Source of the DNA: Streptomyces minutiscleroticus | GTDB lineage: Bacteria; Actinomycetota; Actinomycetes; Streptomycetales; Streptomycetaceae | Direction: 5' to 3' | DNA: 64,000 bases | Assembly (NCBI RefSeq): GCF_014650875.1 | Contig: NZ_BMVU01000011.1 | Span: forward strand, 1-64,000 | Shown: positions 1 through 8,392 of the stretch, piece by piece | Position numbering within the stretch: position 1 is the first letter of the stretch | Layout of the letters: each line of letters opens with the position of its first letter | Made by a program: the position numbers and the translations under genes | Notes under the pieces: generated by a model | Databases searched by the model: none | What the model was told of the DNA's origin: nothing | The model's input: the letters and a program-made list of their open reading frames with translations, nothing else

Positions 1-661
1 GCGGCTTCCCGGGTTCGACCACCGCGCCCTCCGAGCGCGGGAAGAACTCGTACCAGGAGCCGAACAGCGCCCGCTCGCGCTCCACCAGCAGCGGCAGTGG
101 CTCGGAGGAGGTCACCAGCTCCCGCAGCGGGTGCGCCGCGAGGGCGGCGTCCACGTCCGGCGTCAGGGCGCCGGCCAGCCGGGAGGCCAGCGGACGGGCC
201 TCGTCGCGCAGGGCCGCCGCGGCGGCCAGCACCGCCGTCCGGCCCGCGCCCCGCGGCATCCCGGCCGCGGCACGCTCGTACAGCAGCGCACCCTCCTCCA
301 GGATCACCTCGGTGTCGATGCCGGCCGGGACCTTGATGCGGGCGTGCCGCCGCCAGGTGGTGACCGGGTCGCTCCACGCCTCAACCGTGTAGGTCCAGTC
401 GCCCGGGGCACCCGGGGTGACCCGGGCGCCCCAGCGGTCGCTGCCCGGGGCCAGCTCTCGCATCGGCGTCCACGGGCCCGTACGGCCCTCCGGGTCCCGC
501 AGCACCACGTTCGCGGCGACGGCACCGTGGCCCTCGCCGAAAACGGTGGCGGTGACCTCGAACGTCTCGCCGGTCACCGCCTTCGCCGGGCGTCTGCCGC
601 ACTCGACGACCGGACGGACGTCCACGACGGGGACGCGGCCGACGGCCGGGTTTCGGTTCAT
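1..661 (-). CDS. glgE: GlgE alpha-1,4-glucan:maltose-1-phosphate maltosyltransferase, N-terminal part
   Basis: The gene starts at the ATG complementary to 659-661 and runs off the left edge, so only about 220 N-terminal residues are present. The translation begins MNRNPAVGRVPVVDVRPVVE and continues through the beta-sandwich N-terminal region (DUF3416) typical of GlgE, including VVLRDPEGRTGPWTPM, WTYTVEAWSDP and LPLLVERERALFGSWYEFFPRSEG. GlgE uses maltose-1-phosphate to extend alpha-1,4-glucan in the cytoplasm; the GH13 catalytic barrel would lie outside the window. A GGAGGT sequence sits 8 nt upstream of the start. The small DUF5133 gene lies 72 nt upstream on the same strand. Recognition rests on overall similarity to Streptomyces GlgE N-termini, remembered rather than searched. 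Confidence 0.9.
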   Translation of the reverse strand, partial: MNRNPAVGRVPVVDVRPVVECGRRPAKAVTGETFEVTATVFGEGHGAVAANVVLRDPEGRTGPWTPMRELAPGSDRWGARVTPGAPGDWTYTVEAWSDPVTTWRRHARIKVPAGIDTEVILEEGALLYERAAAGMPRGAGRTAVLAAAAALRDEARPLASRLAGALTPDVDAALAAHPLRELVTSSEPLPLLVERERALFGSWYEFFPRSEGAVVEPGKP

Positions 662-733
662 GCGCTTCACCTCCGCCTGGTCGCCGGGCGCGGTCCGCGA
701 AGCGGTCCGTGTGCTCGCCCGGCGCTGATGTGG

Positions 734-1123
734 TTACGTGGTCGCGGCGCCGGTCATCGACACCTGGCGCCCGTCGGACAGGACCGGCGCCCGGTCGGTC
801 GCGGTCCCGTCGAGACCGGCCGCCGCCGTGCCGAGTCCCGCGGTGCCGAGCGCGGAGGCGCCGAAGGCGTGCGTGGCGCGTTCCTGGCCTCCGCCCTTGC
901 CCGAGCGCTCCAGCAGGGGAGCGGCCGCGTCGCGCAGATAGTGCTCGGCGGCGTGGACGGCCTCCCGCGCGCACCGCTGGCCCATCAGCACGCACAAGGT
1001 GTAACCCGCGTCCTCGAACTTGCCTCGCACCGAGTGGTCCGCGGGCGTCGCGAGCAGCAGGCGTTCCCAGGCCCGGTACCGCTCCAGATGTCTGGCGACC
1101 TCGTCCTTGGCAGGCTGCAGCAT
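734..1123 (-). CDS. DUF5133-type small protein
   Basis: This 129-residue protein begins MLQPAKDEVARHLERYRAWE and contains GKFEDAGYTLCVLMGQR. That pattern (basic/acidic helix, then a D-x-x-YTLCV segment) is what I associate with the Streptomyces DUF5133 family. Function is unknown. The N-terminal half is predicted helical; the C-terminal 50 residues are Gly/Ala/Thr-rich and look disordered. A longer frame opens at 1180, but I place the start at the ATG of MLQ because an AAAGGTG sequence lies about 10 nt upstream. An in-frame GTG four codons earlier (VTSD-M) is the alternative. It is divergent from pepA2 across a 310-bp gap and reads toward glgE, so it may share a transcript with it. Confidence 0.7.
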   Translation of the reverse strand: MLQPAKDEVARHLERYRAWERLLLATPADHSVRGKFEDAGYTLCVLMGQRCAREAVHAAEHYLRDAAAPLLERSGKGGGQERATHAFGASALGTAGLGTAAAGLDGTATDRAPVLSDGRQVSMTGAATT

Positions 1124-1433
1124 GTCGCTGGTCACCTTTCTCTCGATTGCGCACGGGGTCACCGGGATGGTGTGTGGCAAGCCGTGCGCGGGAAGGCGCC
1201 GACCGATGCACGGTGAGCGCCTTCACTCATGGTGCATGCAACATCACGATGCGTCCTGTTGGGAGTTCAACAGAGTGACGGCGGCGGTGCCGAGCTGCTC
1301 GTGTTGCGCGTTCGGAGTACCGCTCCCACGCTGGGAGTGACTCAGAAGCGATCGGTGCTCGCGCTTCGTGTTCGGGGCCCGGCCCGTGAGGGCGAGGAGG
1401 AGCGAGAGCTTCGCCGGTGAGGAGCCAACCACG
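1124..1433. promoter_or_regulatory. Divergent promoter region between the DUF5133 gene and pepA2
   Basis: This 310-bp region separates two divergent genes and shows no convincing ORF. Two inverted repeats are visible: CTGTTG-ggagtt-CAACAG at 1256-1273 and CTCCCA-cgc-TGGGAG at 1323-1337. Either could be a regulator site. The second has the half-sites of a LacI-type TGGGAG operator but in the opposite order, so I do not assign it. I could not identify -35/-10 elements with confidence. Confidence 0.35.
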
Positions 1434-2030
1434 ATGAAGACTGCTGCGCCCTGCTACTACCACCTCGACGTGGAGGTCGGCCGGGAACGGGTCGGACAGG
1501 TCGGGCGGATTCTGGCCGCCCATCTGCGCTACTGGAAACTGGACGTGCTCGTCGAGTCCGTCTGCCACTGCGTCGAAGCCCTGCTCCGCACGATCGACGA
1601 ACACGCCACGGACAAGAACACGACGATCGAGATGTGGTGGAACGGGCAGCACCTCATCACAGGGGTGTCCGACAACGACGGGGACATCCGCCCGCACTCC
1701 GCGCCGCGCGGCTGCCTGGCGCAGATCGCCGCGGTGAGCGACGGCTGGGGCTGCTGCGCCACCGGCAAGGGTGGAAAGATCATCTGGTTCTCGCGGCGCG
1801 CGATCGCCGCCGAACGCGCCCCGCTGGTCCCGCCCACGCCCGCGCCGAGCCTGCGGGAGGCCCGCCGTGCACCGCGCGAGACCCTGGTGCCGGCGCTCGT
1901 CGGCACCGGCCGGGGCGGCTGCGGCGGCGGCACGGACCCGCTCGTGCCCGCGGCGGCCGCGCGGGCGGTGGCGCCGGCCGGCGGGCGGCCCCCGCGCGGA
2001 ACACCGGTCCACCCGGCGACGGAGGTGTGA
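1434..2030 (+). CDS. Pep a2-like ATPase-fold protein
   Basis: This 198-residue protein begins MKTAAPCYYHLDVEVGRERV. It matches the Streptomyces 'Pep a2' family through RILAAHLRYWKLDVLVESVC, LLRTIDEHATDKNTTIEMWW and VSDGWGCCATGKGGKIIWFS. The family looks like a degenerate HATPase/anti-sigma kinase fold related to RsbW; no enzymatic activity has been shown to my knowledge. The first ~135 residues are conserved. The last ~60 are Pro/Ala/Gly-rich and variable. I chose the ATG at 1434 because a GAGGAG stretch precedes it by about 10 nt, although the frame is open 22 codons further upstream. Its position near glgE fits the historical 'pep' naming of glycogen-locus genes. Confidence 0.75.
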   Translation: MKTAAPCYYHLDVEVGRERVGQVGRILAAHLRYWKLDVLVESVCHCVEALLRTIDEHATDKNTTIEMWWNGQHLITGVSDNDGDIRPHSAPRGCLAQIAAVSDGWGCCATGKGGKIIWFSRRAIAAERAPLVPPTPAPSLREARRAPRETLVPALVGTGRGGCGGGTDPLVPAAAARAVAPAGGRPPRGTPVHPATEV

Positions 2031-2061
2031 CGCACCGCTGCGCACACCGGAGGAGACAGGC

Positions 2062-2095
2062 CCGGGCCGTACCCGCCGACGCGGACACGGCCCGG
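2062..2095. terminator. Hairpin between convergent genes
   Basis: CCGGGCCGT (2062-2070) and ACGGCCCGG (2087-2095) form a perfect 9-bp stem with a 16-nt loop, placed between the convergent pepA2 and 116-residue genes. There is no T-tract, as is common for Streptomyces terminators. Confidence 0.4.
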
Positions 2096-2143
2096 AGCAC
2101 GTGCAACGGGGCCCGGCGATCCCCCGGCCGGTACGCGGGCCGG

Positions 2144-2494
2144 CTACTCGTCGACGGCCCGGGACATGCGCAGGGCGAGGTCCTGGAGGAGGTCGGCCGA
2201 CGAGACGTCGGTCCGCCCGGCGTCGTGCAGGTCGGCGAGTTCGGAGAAGAGGAAGGCGAAGGCGCCGACGAGCGAGATCGTGGCGGGCATGTAGGCGTCC
2301 GCGACGGCCTGGCCCGCCTCCGCCGGGCCCGCGTCGGCGGGCACCTCGACGGTGGGGAACACCTCCGTCACGAGCTGACCGAGCTGGGACTCGCTGGGAT
2401 CGATGGCGCTGTCGTCCTCGCTGATCCGGCGGACCATGGCGTTGGTCTCCGTCAGAACGCCGATGGCACGCAGGATGATCTCCGTCTGTTCCAT
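2144..2494 (-). CDS. Conserved hypothetical protein, 116 aa
   Basis: The protein begins MEQTEIILRAIGVLTETNAM and is acidic and largely helical. It carries a hydrophobic central stretch (MPATISLVGAFAFLFSELADL) that is too polar at its end to be a clear membrane span. It has no recognised domain. Codon use is typical of the genome and it ends in a well-formed acidic tail (MSRAVDE), so I regard it as real. It is convergent with pepA2. No function is proposed. Confidence 0.6.
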   Translation of the reverse strand: MEQTEIILRAIGVLTETNAMVRRISEDDSAIDPSESQLGQLVTEVFPTVEVPADAGPAEAGQAVADAYMPATISLVGAFAFLFSELADLHDAGRTDVSSADLLQDLALRMSRAVDE

Positions 2495-2595
2495 GAGCGG
2501 AGCCTAGACGCAGGTCGGCACCGGTGGTGCCGTCCGGGTGCGGAAGATGTGTGCGGGACGTGGCGGCGTCCCGCCGTTCCCCGCCGTCTCCCGCC

Positions 2596-2868
2596 TCATC
2601 CGAAGGCGTTCCAGGCCGCGCCGCCGTTCACCGCCATGAGGACCGCCAGGACGGCCAGGTCCGCGATGCCGAGGAACAGGCCGAGCCTGGCGCGGAACGG
2701 GCGGGGCGTGCCCCGGCGCAGCGAGATCACGGCCAGCGCGATGGCGACGGGGCCGAGGACCAGGTTGAGGACGAGCAGTCCGACGAGCCCGAGCACGAAG
2801 GAGGCCACCGCCATGCCCTCCGTGTCCCGCCGGCCCGTGTTCCGGTTCGGTGGCGCGGTCAGCCGCAT
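2596..2868 (-). CDS. DUF4190-type small membrane protein, 90 aa
   Basis: Starting at MRLTAPPNRNTGRRDTEGMA, the protein has two hydrophobic segments (AVASFVLGLVGLLVLNLVLG and GLFLGIADLAVLAVLMAVNG). They are separated by a basic linker (ISLRRGTPRPFRARL), which is the layout of DUF4190 proteins. The frame is open far upstream, but the true start is set by the preceding small gene, whose TGA ends 2 nt before this ATG. Translation is probably coupled. Function is unknown; it is a likely inner-membrane protein with both termini on the same side. Confidence 0.7.
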   Translation of the reverse strand: MRLTAPPNRNTGRRDTEGMAVASFVLGLVGLLVLNLVLGPVAIALAVISLRRGTPRPFRARLGLFLGIADLAVLAVLMAVNGGAAWNAFG

Positions 2869-2870
2869 GG

Positions 2871-3035
2871 TCAGGCCGCCCCCCTCGTCCGGCGCCGGCG
2901 CCGCTCGCGCACGGTGAACACCGCGAGCCACGCGAGGATGGCCGCGCCGGCCACGAGGGTCACGGGCAGGGGGACGTAGGCGGCCGATCCGACGAGGACG
3001 GCCAGCAGGACGAGGGCCACGACAAGGAAGAGCAC
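2871..3035 (-). CDS. Small membrane protein, 54 aa
   Basis: This short GTG-initiated frame encodes MLFLVVALVLLAVLVGSAAY, a second hydrophobic stretch (LPVTLVAGAAILAWLAVFTV), and a very basic tail (RERRRRRTRGAA). GGAGG lies 6 nt before the GTG, and the stop lies 2 nt before the ATG of the DUF4190-type gene, so the two form a coupled pair. Two membrane spans with a positive C-terminus are predicted. I do not recognise the family. The ribosome-binding site, the composition and the coupling make it a good gene call despite its length. Confidence 0.65.
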   Translation of the reverse strand: MLFLVVALVLLAVLVGSAAYVPLPVTLVAGAAILAWLAVFTVRERRRRRTRGAA

Positions 3036-3333
3036 CGACTACCTCCGATCGTCCGCGGACGCGTACAGGGGTGGTATCCGCCGTTGCGAGCACATGGGCA
3101 TCCGTGTTTCCCGCGGCGCCGAAGTCACGCCTGCGTCCACAGGCGCCGCACGTGACGATCCGGTGGGCGTCGCGGGGACGACCGGTGCGCCCGGACCGGC
3201 CAAGAGCGTTGCGGGTGAGCGGGTGAGCGGGTGAGCGGGTGTGCGGGAACGCGGAACGGCCGGCCGGGCACGAGGTGCCCGGCCGGCCGCGGGTGCGGTA
3301 CGGACCCCGGAGGGGCCGCCGCCTCGGGGCGGC
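3036..3333. other. 298-bp intergenic stretch
   Basis: This lies upstream of the 54-aa gene and downstream of the 569-aa membrane protein, both on the minus strand. It contains a short run of near-identical units, 'gggtgagc' repeated three to four times around 3210-3240. I see no convincing gene in it. The promoter of the small membrane pair is expected near 3040-3100. Confidence 0.4.
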
Positions 3334-5043
3334 TCAGTCCGCCGGCTGGTCGGCCACCAGGGGCCGGGGGCCGGGACGCCGGCCGAACCGCTCGAGGGAG
3401 ACCAGCCCGAGCAGCGCCACCAGGACCGCGACCACGGCGAGCGCGGCCGCAAGGCCCGCCGCCCAGCCGGGTGCGAGCCCGATGCCCAGGGCCTTGGCGA
3501 GCCCGGGGGAGCCGATCCGGTCGTGGGCGAGCCGGGCGGCGACCAGGGCGGTCGGCACCAGGAGGCTCACGACGAGGACCGGCAGCGTGCCGCGGACGAA
3601 CAGGTCGGCCGCGAGCAGGACGCACAGGACCGACACGCCGACGGCGAAGCCGTAGGCGCTGAGCGACGCGCCGTCCCGGTGCAGCGGGAAGTGGGCCGCG
3701 CCGCACAGCACCAGCAGCACCGACGCGATCCACCGCGGCCAGGCCGGGGCGGCCTTGGCGCCCGCCGCCCGCTCGCCGCGCCCGTCGCGGGCGCGGCGCG
3801 CGGGACGCCGGTCGCGCTCCGCCCGGTCGCCGGTCCCGCGCCGTGCCTCCCCGCCCGGCGCGCCGCCGCCCGCGTGGGCCGGCTGCGACGCCTGCGGCAC
3901 GTCCGCGGGCCGCCCGGTCGCCGACTGCAGCAGCTGCCGGCGCAGGTCCTCGTCGTAGGACATGCGGCCGATCAGCTGCACGAGGTCCTCGACGGGCCTG
4001 CTGGTGGCGGCGGCGCGCACCGCCTCCTGTGCGCAGTGCGGCTCCAGCTGCGCCTTGTGCAGCAGCGCCATCAGCTGGGTGACGTCCTCGATGGGACGGC
4101 ACTCGGCCGCCGCGCGGATCGTCTCGTCGGCGCTGTCGGGACTCCGCGGCGGCCGGGTCAGCATGGCGACCAGCCGGGTCACGTCCTCCACCGAGCGGTC
4201 CAGGCCGACCGCACGCAGCGCGTCCACCGTGGCGCGCTCGTACTCCGGCGACTGTTCCAGCAGGGTGATGAGCTGGATGACCTCTTCCAGGGGACGGTCG
4301 GCGACGGCGGTGTGCACCAGGCCGGCGACCGGGGCGGTGTACGCGGCCGGGCCGTCGCCGCCCGCGTGCTCCGGCACGCCCCCGGGGCGCGGGCCCGGAC
4401 CGGTACCGGTGGTCCTGGCCGCTCCGGCGGTCTTGGCGGTCCCGGCGGTGCCGGGGGAGACGGCGGAGTCGCCCGCCGCGCGCCGTGCGCCCGCGGCGCG
4501 GGGCCCGTCCGGGGTACGGGTCGTACCTCGGTCACGGGCCGCGCCGCCCGTCCTGTCCGCCGCCGGGGACGCCACGGGGGACGCCACCGGCATCGTGGAC
4601 GTCGCGGACCGCGGCCCGTAGCCGCAGCCCGTCGCCGTGGGCGCGGACGGCCCGGCCTGGGAGGACGCCTGGGAGGACGTCCGGGGGGACGTCCCTCCGG
4701 CCGCCGCTGCCGGCGGCCGCTGCGGCGACGGGTCCTCCACCCGGCCGAAGGTGGGGTCGGGTCGTCGGTACGCGCCGCCCGGAGGCTCGAACGCGCCGTC
4801 CGGCGCCTGGTTCCCGGCCGGCTCGTACCCCGTCTCCGGTGCGCGCCCGACCCCCGGCGGTGTGCTGGGAGGGGGCGGCGTGGGCGCGGACATGACGGGT
4901 GCGCCCGTCGCGGGCGGGTTCACGGGGCGAGGGGGCAGGGAGGTGGAGGCCGGGGGCGTCTGGGACAGCGGTCGGCCTGTCTCCGTCGCGTTCTCGGAGG
5001 CTATACGGGCTCGGTCCGGGTCGGGAGAGAAGCGGGTTGTCAT
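3334..5043 (-). CDS. Membrane protein with Pro-rich N-terminus and four-fold internal repeat
   Basis: The 569-residue protein has three parts. Residues 1 to about 240 are Pro/Ala/Gly/Thr-rich and look disordered. Residues about 243-365 carry four imperfect repeats of about 35 residues, with cores DRPLEEVIQLITLL, DRSVEDVTRLVAML, CRPIEDVTQLMALL and SRPVEDLVQLIGRM, each followed by a helix with an A-V/I-R-A motif. After a charged Arg-rich linker, the last ~135 residues hold four hydrophobic segments (starting WIASVLLVLCGAAHFPLH and ending ALAVVAVLVALLGLVSL). A cytoplasmic repeat domain tethered to a C-terminal membrane domain is inferred. The helical repeats suggest protein binding. It lies directly downstream of the PP2C phosphatase (114 nt), so it could act in the same signalling process. 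The family is not recognised. Confidence 0.75.
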   Translation of the reverse strand: MTTRFSPDPDRARIASENATETGRPLSQTPPASTSLPPRPVNPPATGAPVMSAPTPPPPSTPPGVGRAPETGYEPAGNQAPDGAFEPPGGAYRRPDPTFGRVEDPSPQRPPAAAAGGTSPRTSSQASSQAGPSAPTATGCGYGPRSATSTMPVASPVASPAADRTGGAARDRGTTRTPDGPRAAGARRAAGDSAVSPGTAGTAKTAGAARTTGTGPGPRPGGVPEHAGGDGPAAYTAPVAGLVHTAVADRPLEEVIQLITLLEQSPEYERATVDALRAVGLDRSVEDVTRLVAMLTRPPRSPDSADETIRAAAECRPIEDVTQLMALLHKAQLEPHCAQEAVRAAATSRPVEDLVQLIGRMSYDEDLRRQLLQSATGRPADVPQASQPAHAGGGAPGGEARRGTGDRAERDRRPARRARDGRGERAAGAKAAPAWPRWIASVLLVLCGAAHFPLHRDGASLSAYGFAVGVSVLCVLLAADLFVRGTLPVLVVSLLVPTALVAARLAHDRIGSPGLAKALGIGLAPGWAAGLAAALAVVAVLVALLGLVSLERFGRRPGPRPLVADQPAD

Positions 5044-5157
5044 AGTCCGGCTCCATGCGAAAGGGTCGGCCGTGGTGCGCCCCCGTCGCGCACCACGGCA
5101 TGGTTCGACCTTTCTAGGCGGCTCCCCCGCACTCCGCCACTCGGCCGTGACGCCGTC

Positions 5158-8100
5158 TCACTCCCCGCCGTCCACGGCGGGACGGCGCGTGGTCAGCAGC
5201 AGCGCCATGTCGTCCGGCCGGTCCTCGGCCTGCCGCGCCTCCTCCGTGAGCAGGTCCGCCGCGCGCGCGAGTGAGGACCTGCCCGGCTGCGGATGCACCG
5301 CTCCGACCTGCGACAGCGCGGTACGGAAGGCCTCGACGCCCTCGTCGATGTCGACGCCGGGCCGCTCGACGAACCCGTCCGTGTAGAGCGCGAGGACGGC
5401 GTCGGGCGCCAGCCGGAACTCCGTCACCGGATAGCGCGCGCCGGGGTCGACACCGAGCACCACGCCGCCGGGCAGGTCCAACACCTGGGTGCGTCCGTCG
5501 GGGTGACGCAGCAGCGGCTGCGGGTGTCCGGCCCGCGCCGCGAGGGCCCGTCCCGTGCCGGGGTCGAGGCGGACGTAGAGACAGCTGGCGAACTGCCCCG
5601 GGTCCAGGTCGATGAGCAGCTGGTTGGTGCCGCACAGCACCTTGTCCGGTGTGCGGTCGCCGAGCGCGAACGCCCTTACGGCGCTGCGCAGCTGACCCAT
5701 GGTCGCCGCCGCCTGCACACCGTGCCCCTGGACGTCCCCGATGACGAGGGCCAGTCCGTCGCCGGTCTCGATCACGTCGTACCAGTCGCCGCCCACGTCC
5801 ATGCCCTGCGTGCCCGGCAGGTACCGGCCGGCCGTCACCACCCGCGGATGCGTCGACAGGCGGTGCGGCAGCAGCGCCTCCTGCAGTCCGCGGGCCAGGG
5901 CGGCCTCGGTGTCGTAGCGCCGCGCCCGCTCCAGGGCCTGGGCGATCAGCCCGGCGAGCGCCGTCAGCACCGTGCGCTCCTCGGTGCCGAACCGGTGCGG
6001 GGTGTCGAAGCCGAGGATGCAGGAGCCCACCGGCCGGCCCGACGCGATCAGCGGCAGGAACGCCCGCGCGCCCACCTCGGCGTCCAGGGGCATGCCCGGG
6101 TACGCGGCGGCCAGCTGGTCCATCGACTCGAAGAACAGCGGGCGGCCGGTGGTCAGCGTCTCGACGCCGGGCAGCCGCGCGTCGAGCTCCACGCCCTCGA
6201 AGGGGGCGAGGAACCCCTTGGGGAAGCCGGTCTCCCAGGCCAGGTGCAGACGGCGCTCCTGGAGCAGGTAGATCGCCAGCCGCCGCCCGCCGAACGCCGG
6301 CAGCAGCTCCCGCATCACCACCGCCGAGACCTGATGCGCCGTCATGGCGTCGGTCAGCGCGACCGCGAGGACCACCGGGCGGTAGAGGGACGCCAGCGAC
6401 GCGACGTCGGCCGCGGTGTCCCGGGCCGCAGCCGTCCCCCGGGTCGCCCACTCCGCGCCGGCCGGGCCCGGCGCGGTGGCGGCCGGATCCGCCTCCGGGC
6501 TGTCCACGACATGGCCCACGGGGACGACCTTGCAGGTCAGAGTGTCCTTTCCGGGGTAGATGGAGAGATTGAGCCAGTCGCCCTCGTGGCTCCTGGGCGC
6601 CGGCTGCGCGCCGTCGCCCGGCGGGCGACGCACCTGGAAGTGCGCCGGGTCGGGGGACAGCAGCGCACCGCGCAGATGGTCCTCGTACGCGGGCCGGTCC
6701 AGCCAGGGCACGGCCTGCCACAGCGGCCGTCCCAGCAGCTCCGCGCGGTCCCGGCCGAGCAGTTCGACGGCGCAGGCGTTGGCGTACGTGACGAGCCCCA
6801 GGCGGTCCAGCGTGAACACGCCCTCCGGCAGCGGGTCCGCGACCGCGTCGGCCCCGGGGTCGGGCCCGGGGTCGACGACCAGACCGCACACGGTCCGCGG
6901 CGGAGCCGCGTCCGCGTCCGGCTCCCCGGGCCGGGCGCGGGAGGCGTGCGCACCGGGAACGGGCTCCCCGGCGCCGGAGGCGGCGGGCCGCGCACCCGCG
7001 GTCCCCGGCACGGCGGGGGAGTCGGCCGCGGCGAGGGCGCAGACGGACGGCGCGCCGGAGGCGGCGGAACGGACGTCGCCGTGGACCGCGCCGCCGCCTT
7101 CCGGCGCACCACCGTCTTCCGGCGCGCCGCGGCCCGCCACCGCGCTGCCGTTGACCGCCGTACCACCGCCGGACGCTGTGCCGCCGTCAGCCGCCGCACC
7201 ACGGCCGGGCGCCGCGCCGTGGCCGGGTGCCGTGCCGCTGCCCGCCGTCGTGCTGTCGCCGGACGGCGCACCGCTCCCGGGCGGTGCGTCGCCGCCGGGT
7301 GCCGTGCCGCCGGCCTCGGACGGTGCGCCTGCGTCCCCCTCCGGGGGCTCCCCGGGGTTCCGCAGCTCCACCAGGCGCAGCGTGCCGTCCCCGGCGCGCA
7401 CCCGCAGGGGGTGGCGCGGCGGGTGGCCCGCGGACGCACGGCGCAGGGCCGACAGGAGCTGGTGCGCGTCGTCCGGCGCCACCGCCGAGGCCAGGGACTC
7501 CGGGGTCCCGGCGAACCGCCCGGGCGGGGTGCCGAGCAGCTCCCACAGGGTGTCGTCGCCGGTGATCCGGCCGCCCGCGGGGTCCCACGTGAACCGCCCG
7601 ATCCGGGCCGGGGCGGGGCCGACGGACGGCGGGCGCAGGCACAGCGGCTCGTCGTCCCACAGGAGCGCGCGGTCCCCGTACGCCGTGGCGAGCTCCCGCA
7701 GGGCCGTGCCCAGGCGCCCGGCGGCCGCCGACAGCCGGTCGCGGTCCGGCAGCGCCTCCACGGTCCCGCAGAACTCCGGCCGCAGCACCGTCAGCACGCC
7801 GAAGACCTCGGTGCCCGCCGCCACCGGGACGTACAGCGAGCCGAACCGGAACGGCAGGCCGGCCACGAGCTGTGGATAGCGGCGCGTGCTCTCCTCGGGG
7901 TCGGCCAGCAGGATCTCCATGCCGAGCCGGTAGGCGTCGGCCACGGGGAAGGGCCGGTCCACGTGCAGCCGCCACCACGGCCGGAACAGCGGCCCGGGCA
8001 GCCCGGCGAGGACGGCGAGGCGCAGTTCCTCGGGGCTGCCCGACCGCATGTACACGCCCGCCGCGTAGCCGTCCGCCGCGCGGATCGCGTCCGCCACGGC

Positions 8101-8163
8101 CTCGGTCAGCGCCGTGGCCAGCCGGTCCGCCGCCCGGTCCTCGCGCTCCGCGCTCGCTGTCAT
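5158..8163 (-). CDS. SpoIIE-family PP2C phosphatase with GAF and PAS sensor domains
   Basis: This 1001-residue protein is predicted to be a Mn/Mg-dependent serine/threonine phosphatase acting on anti-anti-sigma factors. In order it has: an N-terminal GAF-like region (about 20-170, with FGSLYVPVAAGTEVFGVLTV); a second PAS-like region near 200-270; a Gly/Ala/Pro/Ser low-complexity linker (about 271-420); a PAS domain (about 440-545, VFTLDRLGLVTYANACAVEL); a GAF domain (about 605-755); and the PP2C domain (about 760-1000). The PP2C metal-binding motifs include GGDWYDVIE, IGDVQGHG and LALYTDGFVER. Such proteins typically control sigma-B-like regulons. The start has a plausible in-frame context but no strong ribosome-binding site. 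Confidence 0.9.
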   Translation of the reverse strand: MTASAEREDRAADRLATALTEAVADAIRAADGYAAGVYMRSGSPEELRLAVLAGLPGPLFRPWWRLHVDRPFPVADAYRLGMEILLADPEESTRRYPQLVAGLPFRFGSLYVPVAAGTEVFGVLTVLRPEFCGTVEALPDRDRLSAAAGRLGTALRELATAYGDRALLWDDEPLCLRPPSVGPAPARIGRFTWDPAGGRITGDDTLWELLGTPPGRFAGTPESLASAVAPDDAHQLLSALRRASAGHPPRHPLRVRAGDGTLRLVELRNPGEPPEGDAGAPSEAGGTAPGGDAPPGSGAPSGDSTTAGSGTAPGHGAAPGRGAAADGGTASGGGTAVNGSAVAGRGAPEDGGAPEGGGAVHGDVRSAASGAPSVCALAAADSPAVPGTAGARPAASGAGEPVPGAHASRARPGEPDADAAPPRTVCGLVVDPGPDPGADAVADPLPEGVFTLDRLGLVTYANACAVELLGRDRAELLGRPLWQAVPWLDRPAYEDHLRGALLSPDPAHFQVRRPPGDGAQPAPRSHEGDWLNLSIYPGKDTLTCKVVPVGHVVDSPEADPAATAPGPAGAEWATRGTAAARDTAADVASLASLYRPVVLAVALTDAMTAHQVSAVVMRELLPAFGGRRLAIYLLQERRLHLAWETGFPKGFLAPFEGVELDARLPGVETLTTGRPLFFESMDQLAAAYPGMPLDAEVGARAFLPLIASGRPVGSCILGFDTPHRFGTEERTVLTALAGLIAQALERARRYDTEAALARGLQEALLPHRLSTHPRVVTAGRYLPGTQGMDVGGDWYDVIETGDGLALVIGDVQGHGVQAAATMGQLRSAVRAFALGDRTPDKVLCGTNQLLIDLDPGQFASCLYVRLDPGTGRALAARAGHPQPLLRHPDGRTQVLDLPGGVVLGVDPGARYPVTEFRLAPDAVLALYTDGFVERPGVDIDEGVEAFRTALSQVGAVHPQPGRSSLARAADLLTEEARQAEDRPDDMALLLTTRRPAVDGGE

Positions 8164-8392
8164 GGGTGTGTCCTCGTCCGCGCGTCACCAGCTGGATGAC
8201 ACAGCAAGAATGCGCCCCTTCGCCCCGGGCCCGCACCCGGACGGTCCGGACCCGCCCCCGGGGTGTGCGAGCGGACGCTACTCCCCGCCGGGCGGGGAGC
8301 ACGAGGCCCGCGTGCGGGGAAAATCGGCGGCGGTTCGGCCGCCGGGGTGAGACACCGGAGCGGGACGGGCCGCGGCGGCGGCCCACCGGCCG

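Noticed and set aside
1323..1337. CebR-like operator upstream of pepA2
   Set aside because: The half-sites are in the reverse order (CTCCCA-n3-TGGGAG rather than TGGGAGCGCTCCCA) and there is no cellobiose gene nearby.
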